A DNA stretch of 64,000 nucleotides from Ulvibacterium sp. (GTDB taxonomy: Bacteria > Bacteroidota > Bacteroidia > Flavobacteriales > Flavobacteriaceae), in assembly GCF_028285715.1 (NCBI RefSeq), contig NZ_JANQOO010000035.1, positions 682,001 through 746,000 on the forward strand, written 5' to 3'. The translations under genes and the position numbers were made by a program. Position 1 is the first letter of the stretch; the number at the start of each line of letters is the position of its first letter. The notes below the pieces were generated by a model. It made no database searches, had not been told where the DNA came from, and was given only the letters and a program-made list of their open reading frames with translations. Shown here in pieces: positions 16,880 to 24,064 of this stretch.

Positions 16880-17224
16880 ATGAAATCCCTAAAAGGAGAT
16901 TACAGAACACCTATTGAAGACCAGCTTCAAAAGAGTACATTGGTCCTGAAATTGGAACGTACTCAACAAAATGTGGGACAGTTACGGAACAAATTGAATT
17001 CCTACGTCTGCGAGCCAAAAACCTATAGTTTGTTCGAACGGATAGAAGCCCTCAGGAACGGTCTGGATACGCTCAGTAGTACCAATAAGGAAATTATACT
17101 ATCGCTTCGGGGACCTAAACGACATTCGGTCGATTTTGTAGAACGTGTTCAGCAGCAGTTCTTGGCGTTTAATGAATTACAACGGAGCGTGGAAGAGTAC
17201 ATACATGGGGCGCGGAATTACTGA
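16880..17224 (+). CDS. Conserved-looking hypothetical helical protein
   Basis: This 114-residue hydrophilic protein has no signal peptide and consists of predicted amphipathic helices ('QLQKSTLVLKLERTQQNVGQ', 'ERIEALRNGLDTLSSTNKEI', 'FVERVQQQFLAFNELQRSVE'), probably a coiled-coil bundle. Codon use is like its neighbours. It ends 34 bp before a terminator shared with the convergent lipoprotein gene. No family is recognised. Confidence 0.6.
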   Translation: MKSLKGDYRTPIEDQLQKSTLVLKLERTQQNVGQLRNKLNSYVCEPKTYSLFERIEALRNGLDTLSSTNKEIILSLRGPKRHSVDFVERVQQQFLAFNELQRSVEEYIHGARNY

Positions 17225-17253
17225 CTTGGCAGTGGTACATCCCATGGGAACAT

Positions 17254-17287
17254 AAAAAAACCTGATTGGAAACCACAATCAGGTTTT
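17254..17287. terminator. Bidirectional intrinsic terminator
   Basis: A perfect 10-bp stem, AACCTGATTG (17259-17268)/CAATCAGGTT (17276-17285), has a 7-nt loop, an A tract to the left (17254-17260) and a T tract to the right. It serves the convergent genes ending at 17224 (plus) and 17311 (minus). Confidence 0.85.
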
Positions 17288-17310
17288 CGTATTCAAATTT
17301 CTTTTCTGTA

Positions 17311-17757
17311 TTATTCCGCGTTTGTGCCGATATTGGCGGCAGAGATAACCGTATAATCATCGGGACTTTCGTGGATACTTACATGTCCGTCCAATTTTAA
17401 AAGGCCTTCATAGGAAATGGAAGTTCCCACATCCAATTTTGAAACGGTAGTTCGGCTCACCTGACATTCACAGGGATTTAGCGTTAAGGCAACAGCACCA
17501 CCTTCATCCAAGGTATTAAATCGGATATAGGCGGGATGTACGGCTACGGACGAACCATCGTCCAATTCTACCAAAACTTCCGTTTTGCCATCGCTATCCT
17601 CGGTAAAGGTTACGGTTCCTGTGAGTCCATTAGGTCCAATGGCTTGCAATCTATATTCGGTACTTTGAAGGATTACGGTAGTTACATCATCCTTTTTACA
17701 AGCTGTAGTAATTAATATCAATGCCAATGCCGTTAGAAAAAAAGGGGAACTTTTCAT
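17311..17757 (-). CDS. Lipoprotein of unknown function
   Basis: This 148-residue lipoprotein has signal sequence 'MKSSPFFLTALALILITTAC' with Cys 20 as the lipobox residue. The mature part is beta-rich ('TVTFTEDSDGKTEVLVELDD', 'GTSISYEGLLKLDGHVSIHE') and resembles small CHRD-like or copper-oxidase-like lipoproteins in pattern only. Two cysteines ('NPCECQVSR') could form a disulfide. It marks the left edge of the AT-rich island. Confidence 0.7.
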   Translation of the reverse strand: MKSSPFFLTALALILITTACKKDDVTTVILQSTEYRLQAIGPNGLTGTVTFTEDSDGKTEVLVELDDGSSVAVHPAYIRFNTLDEGGAVALTLNPCECQVSRTTVSKLDVGTSISYEGLLKLDGHVSIHESPDDYTVISAANIGTNAE

Positions 17758-17939
17758 TATTCCAATAAGTTTTTTAGTTAATCTTTGTTAGTCGTTCTCT
17801 TACGCCAATAGTGTTACTATTTTTGTTATACGGTGCAATTTGGGGTATAGTTCTTAAATCTTCTTTTTTTTTTCGATAAAGTGTTCAAATAAATGGAGGA
17901 TATAGCGAAATCTGCGAGTTTTATAACAAAAAACAGATA

Positions 17940-17955
17940 TTCTATTTGACATAAT
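17940..17955 (+). repeat. Direct repeat copy 1 (TTCTATTTGACATAAT)
   Basis: Identical over 16 bp to 18469-18484. Its TTGACATAAT core recurs, inverted, at 22307-22317 upstream of the four-gene operon. It could be a protein-binding site or an old duplication. Confidence 0.5.
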
Positions 17956-18233
17956 ATAAATTATAGTACAGATTGGTTTATATGTATTTCTGATTAATCC
18001 TTTTAGCTGTAAGCTATAATTCTATTATGTAAAATATCCCTCGCCAGTATTCCTTTTATTCCGCGTAGCAACAGGGTCATCAACCTTTTTAATTTACGCT
18101 ACGAGATTTTTTTTCAATTGATTAGAACTCTTTTTAATCTTGAACATTCTGCAAATCCACACGAGAAAACTTTCGGCTGTACCATAATTTGTCGCTATGT
18201 AAAATTGCCGCACAGCCAATCGCTCGATTGTTT

Positions 18234-18269
18234 TTTAGAAATAAACGCTTTATGGCGTTAATTTCTAAA
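18234..18269. repeat. Long hairpin with 15-bp arms
   Basis: TTTAGAAATAAACGC (18234-18248) and GCGTTAATTTCTAAA (18255-18269) pair over 15 positions with one mismatch around a 6-nt loop (TTTATG). It lies in non-coding sequence at the edge of the island. There is no T tract, so it is not an ordinary terminator. Confidence 0.6.
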
Positions 18270-18468
18270 CACAATATGCCAACGCTTGGCCAGCGCCAAA
18301 AAAAGCAAAACCTTTTAGCCGTTTTCAAATTCTCGTCTTGCTTCAAATTTTCGTCAACAAATTTTTCACAACCATTACGTCAGCTGGCCGCAACAGCTAA
18401 AAATTACTCTGCGAGATAATTTCTTAGCACTTGCTACCCTCCATCTTCTAATTAGGCTTTTCTTTATT

Positions 18469-18484
18469 TTCTATTTGACATAAT
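18469..18484 (+). repeat. Direct repeat copy 2 (TTCTATTTGACATAAT)
   Basis: Second copy of the 16-bp repeat, 14 bp beyond the 3' end of the gene at 18499-18933. Its core extends to TTGACATAATGT, which is found inverted at 22306-22317 on the other side of the island genes. Confidence 0.5.
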
Positions 18485-18498
18485 GTTGGTAAGGGCTA

Positions 18499-18933
18499 TT
18501 ATTTAAAATACTCTATTTGATTATGGAAAATATATTCGCCAAGCACTTTCATACCATTTGTAAAGACCTTTATTTCCCAATTCGACAAATATGTGTGTGG
18601 GCTGATATTATGCTCGAAAAACATGAAATTATCAGTATTTGCAAGGGTTTTCGACGGAATTAAGAATATTAAAGGTTCTTTCTCAGGAATAAAGCCTATT
18701 AATGCTATCCAAAGGTCTTCCCGTGGTTCTCCTAACCGTTCTTTTGGCACTTTTGAGCTTTGTTGCGCTATAAAGTCCATAGGTTGTAAAAAGATTTCTG
18801 ACTGCTTTCCTGATTCGCTTTTTACAATAAAATCGACTCCTTCCCGGCCATTTTCCCTTATGCTGATTTCGAGACCTGAATTGGTCATTTCAGATTTTAA
18901 TACTTCTTCTGCTTGGCTTTGGAAATCTTGCAT
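18499..18933 (-). CDS. Small protein with a degenerate PD-(D/E)XK/DUF4365-like pattern
   Basis: A 144-residue soluble protein. The order 'GREGVDFIVKSESGKQSEIFLQP', then 'LWIALIGFIPEKEPLIFLIPS' recalls nuclease-like DUF4365 and restriction-endonuclease folds (Asp34, Glu46, then a Q in place of the usual Q-x-K), but the catalytic Lys is not evident. If the fold is right it may be inactive or a sensor. It stands 267 bp from the DUF3800 gene, so it is not clearly in the same transcript. The family assignment is tentative. Confidence 0.5.
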   Translation of the reverse strand: MQDFQSQAEEVLKSEMTNSGLEISIRENGREGVDFIVKSESGKQSEIFLQPMDFIAQQSSKVPKERLGEPREDLWIALIGFIPEKEPLIFLIPSKTLANTDNFMFFEHNISPHTYLSNWEIKVFTNGMKVLGEYIFHNQIEYFK

Positions 18934-18957
18934 GTAACGAAAGTATCTTTTCTTTTT

Positions 18958-18988
18958 TCCTTGATGAAAAAAGAAACAAAAAAATCAA
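18958..18988. repeat. CCTTGAT/ATCAAGG inverted repeat
   Basis: The gap before the 18499-18933 gene contains CCTTGAT and ATCAAGG separated by about 17 A-rich bases, preceded by a T tract on the left. On the minus strand this could serve as a terminator of the upstream DUF3800 operon. I recall similar elements being common between flavobacterial genes, but cannot verify that here. Confidence 0.35.
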
Positions 18989-19200
18989 GGCTTACAGATA
19001 ATTTTGGAAACAATGTACTGGTCAGTCGCTATATTTTAGGATCCATTGTAAATATTAAGACTACTTCAAGGTTAAAAGAATCGGGTTGATTATCAAGAAA
19101 AATTGTAACCCAACCCCTAAAATATGGCCGCTCTTCTCCCCTATTGTTTTCGCCAAAATTCTCTTAGGCCGGTTGCCATCATCTTATCATGGAACCATAT

Positions 19201-20268
19201 TTACCTGAAACCTTGCGGGAAATTGGTAGCCAAAAAATCGAGCGGGTTTATTCCTTTGCCCTGCGACATTCCTAAAGCTTCTGGCGAAACATCATCTGTT
19301 GGCCAAATACTTTGTGCATTAGATAATTCAAATAATCTTGAATCTTTTATTTGTTTAGAAAATTTCTCAAAGCGACCCTCTTCATTATTGTAGGCAAACG
19401 CTAAAGAACTAGCAATTAAGTCCGCACATTGAACACCAAATTCATTAACAGAATTCACCAACTCAACTGAATTTATTTGATGTGGGAAAGTCATTGTCCT
19501 ATTGTCATATCCAATCTCAATTTTCTTTTTAGTTGTATTACTCAATTCAAGTGTTTTTTCTATGTAAAGATTATAATGTTCTAATTGTTTCGACTGATCA
19601 AAACGAACATCAATTTTTTTCCCCAAACGCTTAGACCATTTATCACACAGTACTAAAAAAGTAGAAAAAGTTACATCAATGGTAAAGCGGTCAATTGCTT
19701 CTATTATTTCATCAATATGCCTCTTACTTTCCTTTATAGGTTTTAGAATTTCCTTTTCTTCAATTTGGCTATACAACTCATCAACCAAAATGTAGAAATT
19801 TTTAATTGCTGTTGCGTCCTTTGTCCGTACCATTTCTACAAATGACTCAAGGAATTTTTTAAAAAGTTGTTTGTTCCAGAAAAAATTGCCAAAATAAAAT
19901 AGATGATTAGTATAGGCTATATGTCTTCCATTAATATATATGTCATAACCTTTGTGGTGTAGAACAGTTTCTGCCAGTAAATCTACGATCTGACCGCAGG
20001 TGGCGAACTCTTTATTTACATAGTATAATACCACGTATTGTTCGTGAATCCATTTACTATTTAAAAAAGAAAGAATTTTTCTGCGACCTGCGCCACTTTT
20101 TTTCAAATTCTTAAAGTGTATTTCTCCATCTACCCCCAAGAATTCTTTAATTTTTTGTTGGTGTTCTACCAAATAATTTACGGATGCTAAAACAAATACT
20201 TTTTGGTCTTGATTAAGCATATCTTGACCAGTATTTCCAGATTCATCGAAGTAGATAGTACTTGCCAT
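19201..20268 (-). CDS. DUF3800 protein (RNase H-like fold), last gene of the island operon
   Basis: The 355-residue protein opens with 'MASTIYFDESGNTG', the signature of DUF3800, a family with a retroviral-integrase/RNase H-like fold. The family's other acidic positions appear as 'GEIHFKNLKKSG', 'IDVRFDQSKQ' and 'VQCADLIASSLAFAYNN'. It lacks a signal peptide and is probably a cytosolic nuclease-like protein. It starts 13 bp after the upstream winged-helix gene and so completes a four-gene operon. DUF3800 members often occur in accessory and defence regions. Catalytic activity here is inference. Confidence 0.82.
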   Translation of the reverse strand: MASTIYFDESGNTGQDMLNQDQKVFVLASVNYLVEHQQKIKEFLGVDGEIHFKNLKKSGAGRRKILSFLNSKWIHEQYVVLYYVNKEFATCGQIVDLLAETVLHHKGYDIYINGRHIAYTNHLFYFGNFFWNKQLFKKFLESFVEMVRTKDATAIKNFYILVDELYSQIEEKEILKPIKESKRHIDEIIEAIDRFTIDVTFSTFLVLCDKWSKRLGKKIDVRFDQSKQLEHYNLYIEKTLELSNTTKKKIEIGYDNRTMTFPHQINSVELVNSVNEFGVQCADLIASSLAFAYNNEEGRFEKFSKQIKDSRLFELSNAQSIWPTDDVSPEALGMSQGKGINPLDFLATNFPQGFR

Positions 20269-20281
20269 ATTGAATTATCAC

Positions 20282-20788
20282 TTAGACTAACAAAGTATTT
20301 TTAATATAGGCAATACCTGTATCAGACACCCTATAGCCACCTTTATGCTTGAACACTTTTTTTGTGGACATATTAGACTTCATAAATGCTGATGCATTTG
20401 ATAATTTCACCCCCTGTTCAACCAGCAAATTTGACGCTTCTCGTGTTGAAAAAATTCTTTCTTCTGATAAGAGCTGAGCATAGTATCCCGCCAAAAGAAT
20501 TTTATCCACATCCTTTGCGCTATTGGGTAGTTTATGATATAACTCTCCAAAAGACAGTTCGCTAATTGAATCCATAGAATCACTTGATCTTACTTTATTG
20601 GTTTCAACGGCTTCTCCAAGAGTGCTATTCTCACCACTGGATTGGCTATTCTGCGAAGAATCTGAAGAGTAAATCTTGTCCAAAAAGGAATCTATTGTTT
20701 CATTGTATTTTGCGATGAACTCTTCAGAACCCTCTATTTCAAATTCTCTGGAAGTCAGGTTTATTCTAATTTTCGACTTTTCATCCAT
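20282..20788 (-). CDS. Winged-helix protein B with N-terminal 'FEIEGSEEF' domain
   Basis: This 168-residue protein has three parts. An N-terminal beta-hairpin domain of about 45 residues ('KIRINLTSREFEIEGSEEF') is followed by a Ser/Asn-rich linker (about 42-75), then a C-terminal winged-helix-like domain ('DVDKILLAGYYAQLL', 'STREASNLL', 'SNASAFMKSN', 'KGGYRVSDTGIAYI'). The N-domain and overall plan match the product of 21546-22136, so the two are paralogues. It lies 6 bp after the HEPN-like gene and 13 bp before the DUF3800 gene. The biochemical role is unknown; DNA binding or partner assembly is plausible. Confidence 0.7.
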   Translation of the reverse strand: MDEKSKIRINLTSREFEIEGSEEFIAKYNETIDSFLDKIYSSDSSQNSQSSGENSTLGEAVETNKVRSSDSMDSISELSFGELYHKLPNSAKDVDKILLAGYYAQLLSEERIFSTREASNLLVEQGVKLSNASAFMKSNMSTKKVFKHKGGYRVSDTGIAYIKNTLLV

Positions 20789-20794
20789 AATATT

Positions 20795-21556
20795 TTATTT
20801 ATTTAATTTTAGTATTAGTCTTTCTGCTTCTGCTTTACCCGATGGAGATATCCAACATTTACCATCACCTTTATTTACTTCTATCAACCTTGCCTTATGT
20901 AAAGGTTCAAGCACAAGTTTTAGGAAGTTTGGTTTGTTCTGGTATTCAATAACCAAGCGCATGTCTTCTAACTTCCTTGGACTTTCATCAAATAGAAGAA
21001 TTAAAACTTGATTCTTCGCTGAGACCTTACTATTTAAGATTCTTTGCGAGTTTTCGCCCTTCCACAAAACATCTATATTTCTTTCAGCTATAGCGTCCAC
21101 TATTCTCTGGGTTTCGCTAATTGCCAAACCAGATGTCAGCCGGATGATTTCTGCCAGCACCCATTTAACAGAATAAAAAATTAGAGTCGCGTCCATTTTA
21201 TTTGGTGAAATCTTTCCTACATGTCCGACACCTCGCTTGTTCCTTATGTTGAAAATACTTTTCAAAGTTCTAGGTATCAACATTCTAAAAGATTCGTCTC
21301 CACTGGCGTTTTCGTACTGTTTCAATACGGCATCATTGAAATTTGTCAGTTTAGAACCATACGGAGTAAAAGACCCGAACAACTCAAATTCAAGTATTCT
21401 TCGAACCGATTCTACAAAGTGTCCAGCATCTAATTCACTAGACTTCCATTTTTGCATCACAAAATTCTCTTCTATCTCTTGGTAGGATTCAACGAGTCGT
21501 TCTGTAATTTCATTGCCATACCTAGCAAGCAAAATTGGATGTACTTTACTCACCAT
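20795..21556 (-). CDS. Protein with HEPN-like RNx5H motif and C-terminal winged helix
   Basis: This 253-residue, largely helical protein has the motif R105-N-K-R-G-V-G-H112 ('FNIRNKRGVGHVG'), which fits the R-x4-6-H ribonuclease motif of HEPN domains. The RN-x-x-G-x-GH arrangement also recalls the abortive-infection C-terminal (Abi_C) family. Helices on both sides (about 20-60 and 120-165) fit a HEPN bundle. Residues about 180-253 form a winged-helix-like tail ('KARLIEVNKGDGKCWISPSG'), similar in type to those of the two neighbours. It overlaps the upstream gene by 11 bp. A toxin-like RNase role is inferred, not shown. Confidence 0.65.
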   Translation of the reverse strand: MVSKVHPILLARYGNEITERLVESYQEIEENFVMQKWKSSELDAGHFVESVRRILEFELFGSFTPYGSKLTNFNDAVLKQYENASGDESFRMLIPRTLKSIFNIRNKRGVGHVGKISPNKMDATLIFYSVKWVLAEIIRLTSGLAISETQRIVDAIAERNIDVLWKGENSQRILNSKVSAKNQVLILLFDESPRKLEDMRLVIEYQNKPNFLKLVLEPLHKARLIEVNKGDGKCWISPSGKAEAERLILKLNK

Positions 21557-22136
21557 TAAGTTGCTTTATAAGATTTTCTGCTTCTTTTATTCCTGGTCTT
21601 ATAAGCTTAGCCGATTGGCTCTGTCCAGAACCACTAATAAGAAAAAGCTTCTTTTGCTTATTCATATGCTTTGAAAAGTTGGGTTTGTCAACTTCACCAT
21701 AATCAACACACATGTCCCTAAGTTCTTTAAATGAAACTTCCAAAACCTCCAGTTGCATTTTACCCCACATATATAGTAGTATAACATTCATCATTTTCTT
21801 TGCGGTAGTATTGCCCGGTACATCCGCAATTACCTTAACTGTTTCACCGTCTATAACAATAACATTCTCGAAAGATAATCCTGAACTCGCGCTAGAATGT
21901 TTCTTCTCTTCTACATAGTCTATTACCTCAATGTCTTCGGTGGGCGGAAGGAGGACTGTTTTTTTTCTTTGTATGCCAACATTTTCTTGTACCACAAGGT
22001 TTTCAAGACTACCTTGTATGATAGATTTAAAATTTTCGATTTGTTCATTCACAAATTCTTCGTTTCCAGATATTTCAAATTCCTTGCTCTTCAAGGAGAA
22101 TTTTATTCTGGCTTTGTGGGATGTTTTCGACTCCAT
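21546..22136 (-). CDS. Winged-helix protein A with N-terminal 'FEISGNEEF' domain, first gene of the island operon
   Basis: I chose the ATG at 22136 (MESKTSHKARIKFSLKSKEF). The in-frame ATG at 22202 adds 22 residues unlike the paralogue and reaches into the palindrome-rich control region. The 196-residue product has the N-terminal 'KIKFSLKSKEFEISGNEEFV'-type domain, a variable linker, a middle strand region ('VIVIDGETVKVIADVPGN') and a C-terminal winged helix ('VSFKELRDMCVDYGEV', 'NFSKHMNKQKKLFLISG'). It is a paralogue of the protein at 20282-20788. As first gene, with a winged helix and palindromes upstream, it may also autoregulate. Confidence 0.68.
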   Translation of the reverse strand: MESKTSHKARIKFSLKSKEFEISGNEEFVNEQIENFKSIIQGSLENLVVQENVGIQRKKTVLLPPTEDIEVIDYVEEKKHSSASSGLSFENVIVIDGETVKVIADVPGNTTAKKMMNVILLYMWGKMQLEVLEVSFKELRDMCVDYGEVDKPNFSKHMNKQKKLFLISGSGQSQSAKLIRPGIKEAENLIKQLNGE

Positions 22137-22214
22137 GATAAAAAATGATTTAAAATTTGAAATCATATAATCAAAATGTGTACCAACTACATTTTTATGC
22201 AAACTTCTTCTAGC

Positions 22215-22320
22215 TTTGGCATGCCAAATCGATAAAAGTCTATATTATATCGATAATCAGTACTTTATTGTCAATATGTCATAAAAATTGATTCTTTTGA
22301 CAGTGACATTATGTCAATAT
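22215..22320 (-). promoter_or_regulatory. Palindrome-rich control region of the four-gene island operon
   Basis: Three symmetric elements lie 80-185 bp upstream of the first gene. TTTGGCATGCCAAA (22215-22228) is a perfect 14-bp palindrome. ATCGATA (22228-22234) pairs with TATCGAT (22248-22254). TGACA-TTA-TGTCA (22305-22317) is a third. On the minus strand, TTGACA, 19 nt and TATAAT also occur between these elements. No TTG/TAnnTTTG pair is obvious. The density of symmetric sites suggests control by dimeric DNA-binding proteins, possibly the operon's own winged-helix products. Confidence 0.5.
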
Positions 22321-22679
22321 GGATTTGTTAATAATCATTTATACTCAAATTTTTAGTAGTAATAAATAAGTATTTATTATTTATTATAACATAACTTGCT
22401 TTATATCAATTATATAACTAATTATTGAAATGAATATTTATTATATAGACTAGTACGGTATATATTTTAATAATTTTTGTTTTATTAGAATTCATCTTGT
22501 ATAAGATTTTTAGGAATAGATTCTTTTTTCCATTCCACACACATTACACTCCTCGCCTATACCTTCGCTTGACTCAGGATAGGCTCGAATCGCATAATAA
22601 GTGTTCCATTACCTTTTCAGAAGATGCTTTAAGAAGAAAAATTTGAAGGGAAATCGCAGAAGAAAACTTTGCTTTACCC

Positions 22680-22704
22680 AAGCAAAGTTACATAACGCGG
22701 TACA
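22680..22704 (+). repeat. Island flank repeat, copy 1 (AAGCAAAGTTAC + CATAACGCGGTACA)
   Basis: AAGCAAAGTTAC (22680-22691) runs directly into CATAACGCGGTACA (22691-22704). The same two strings, in the same order but 25 bp apart, occur at 24276-24326. They bracket the MarR-ankyrin pair in direct orientation. Confidence 0.6.
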
Positions 22705-22876
22705 TTATAGTACACGTGGCAATAGCGAAAGCCCGGTGAGCTTTTGATATTGACGGCGAGATGATGTGGTGGGCTTAATTGGTAGCCTCTCCCACAAAAT
22801 GCGCGTAATTCATAATTCTATATTATTTCAAATATCCCTTATATACGGTCATGTTTTAAGCATAATAAATTAAGGA

Positions 22877-22906
22877 GTTGTATATACAACTTTTATTGTA
22901 TATTTA
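22877..22906 (+). promoter_or_regulatory. Perfect palindrome and promoter of the MarR-ankyrin pair
   Basis: GTTGTATATACAAC (22877-22890) is a perfect 14-bp palindrome. Its TTG (22878-22880) can act as the -33 element, with TATATTTA (22899-22906; 7 of 8 matches to TAnnTTTG) 18 nt on. The ATG at 22911 follows almost at once, so the transcript may be nearly leaderless. A MarR dimer binding here would block the promoter. Confidence 0.6.
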
Positions 22907-22910
22907 TAAA

Positions 22911-23321
22911 ATGATTAATCCCATTATTTTAGAAGATTGTATTTCTAGTAAGGTAATGCGACTTAGTAGATTTACGGCAAATGTTTTTAGAAAACATATT
23001 AAACCCTTTGGAATTACTGAAAGCCAATTAGCGCTGTTATTCATTCTATATACTAATAGGAATTTGAATCAGAAAAGGCTTTCTGAGGTTTCACTACTTG
23101 AAAAATCATCGTTAAATCGAAATTTAAACCGATTGTTTACAGCAGAGTTAATTACAAAAGATGATTTCCCCATAATAACAATCACAAAAAAGGGGGAAGA
23201 ATTATTAGAAACTATTATTCCTGAATGGCAAAAGGCTATGAATAGGATGGAACAGCTCCTTGATAAAGATGGTTTACATGCTTTAAATTTAGTACTGGAA
23301 AAGGTAGCTATAACTCAATGA
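22911..23321 (+). CDS. MarR-family winged-helix regulator
   Basis: From the ATG at 22911 the product is 136 residues. The core is a MarR winged helix ('GITESQLALLFILYTNRNLN', 'QKRLSEVSLLEKSSLNRNLN', 'FPIITITKKGEELL'). An upstream in-frame codon at 22878 lies inside the palindromic operator and is rejected. The gene is AT-rich like the rest of the island and is followed after 14 bp by the ankyrin gene, so the two are probably one transcript. MarR proteins usually repress their own operon and release DNA on ligand binding. Confidence 0.82.
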   Translation: MINPIILEDCISSKVMRLSRFTANVFRKHIKPFGITESQLALLFILYTNRNLNQKRLSEVSLLEKSSLNRNLNRLFTAELITKDDFPIITITKKGEELLETIIPEWQKAMNRMEQLLDKDGLHALNLVLEKVAITQ

Positions 23322-23335
23322 TTTAAAATTAGCTT

Positions 23336-24064
23336 ATGAAGAATTATGAAATCTTTATGCGAATTGCAAGTGGTAGAACCGATGCAGTATTAGAACTTAT
23401 GTCAAAAAAAAACTGGAAAAGCTTAATTGTTGCTGATTACCCCAGTATATTCCAATGGTTGATATTTTATAATGATGTAACTGCACTTAGACTTGTTGAG
23501 CAAGAAGGTCTAGCTATAAAATCTATGGATTTAAATAATGACCTTTGTGATGCTGCCTTTTTTGGTCATTGGCAAACATGCGATTTTCTAATAAAAAGAG
23601 GCGCAAATGTCAATCATCAACATCCAGATAATAGCGAAACTCCATTACATGCCGCCTTGTGCAAGGCAGGAAGGCCTTATTACCACAATGTAGTACGAGT
23701 TTTACTTGAATCCGGCGCAAATCCAAATATAGTTACCACTCCTAATCTAGAGACGGGGTCATTTATGAGAGACGTAAGAACCTGTGGTGAAACGCCTTTG
23801 CATAGGGCAGCAGCTTATGGAGATGAAAAAATCATTGAGCTATTGTTAAAAAATGGTGCCAAAAAGGAGGTAAAAGATGCCAATGGGGACACCCCGCTCT
23901 CTTGGGCGAGTAAACATTTAAGACCTGCATCGATACTATCTTTACTTTGCTATGGGAATCATAAAATTGGAGAAAATTCTTTAAACGCTATCACTAGTGA
24001 CCATGGGTGTGGATGGGGAAATGGTATGGAAAATAAATTTATAGGGAAGTATATTAGAGAATAA
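23336..24064 (+). CDS. Ankyrin-repeat protein paired with the MarR regulator
   Basis: This 242-residue soluble protein has ankyrin repeats from about residue 70: 'NDLCDAAFFGHWQTCDFLIK', 'SETPLHAALCKAG', 'HNVVRVLLESGANPN', 'ETPLHRAAAYGDEKIIELLL' and 'NGDTPLSWASKHLRP'. The first 65 residues look like a degenerate repeat. There is no signal peptide or enzymatic domain, so it is likely an intracellular protein-interaction module. Its only visible partner is the MarR regulator. Confidence 0.8.
   Translation: MKNYEIFMRIASGRTDAVLELMSKKNWKSLIVADYPSIFQWLIFYNDVTALRLVEQEGLAIKSMDLNNDLCDAAFFGHWQTCDFLIKRGANVNHQHPDNSETPLHAALCKAGRPYYHNVVRVLLESGANPNIVTTPNLETGSFMRDVRTCGETPLHRAAAYGDEKIIELLLKNGAKKEVKDANGDTPLSWASKHLRPASILSLLCYGNHKIGENSLNAITSDHGCGWGNGMENKFIGKYIRE

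Larger units (their letters stand above)
17758..18498. other. AT-rich non-coding stretch at the left edge of the accessory island
   Basis: There is no credible gene in these 741 bases; short ORFs here have no family features. It contains a 16-bp direct repeat (TTCTATTTGACATAAT at 17940-17955 and 18469-18484) and a 36-nt near-perfect hairpin at 18234-18269. It also has a small inverted repeat GCCAA-CGC-TTGGC at 18278-18290. Base composition drops clearly in GC relative to the genes on the left. Confidence 0.6.
22137..22910. other. Non-coding control region and AT-rich spacer between the island operon and the MarR gene
   Basis: These 774 bases hold no supported gene. Near the operon (22215-22320) are several palindromes, described separately. 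22320-22500 is extremely AT-rich. 22540-22800 has higher GC and contains AAGCAAAGTTAC-ATAACGCGGTACA (22680-22704), whose two halves recur at 24276-24287 and 24313-24326 beyond the ankyrin gene. The MarR promoter and operator lie at the right end. Confidence 0.6.

Noticed and set aside
18134-18419. Short ORFs on both strands in the island edge
   Set aside because: They have no recognisable features and cover the long hairpin; composition is non-coding.
22137-22202. Extended N-terminus (ATG 22202) of the first island-operon protein
   Set aside because: The added 22 residues are absent from its paralogue and the region is better explained as leader and control DNA.
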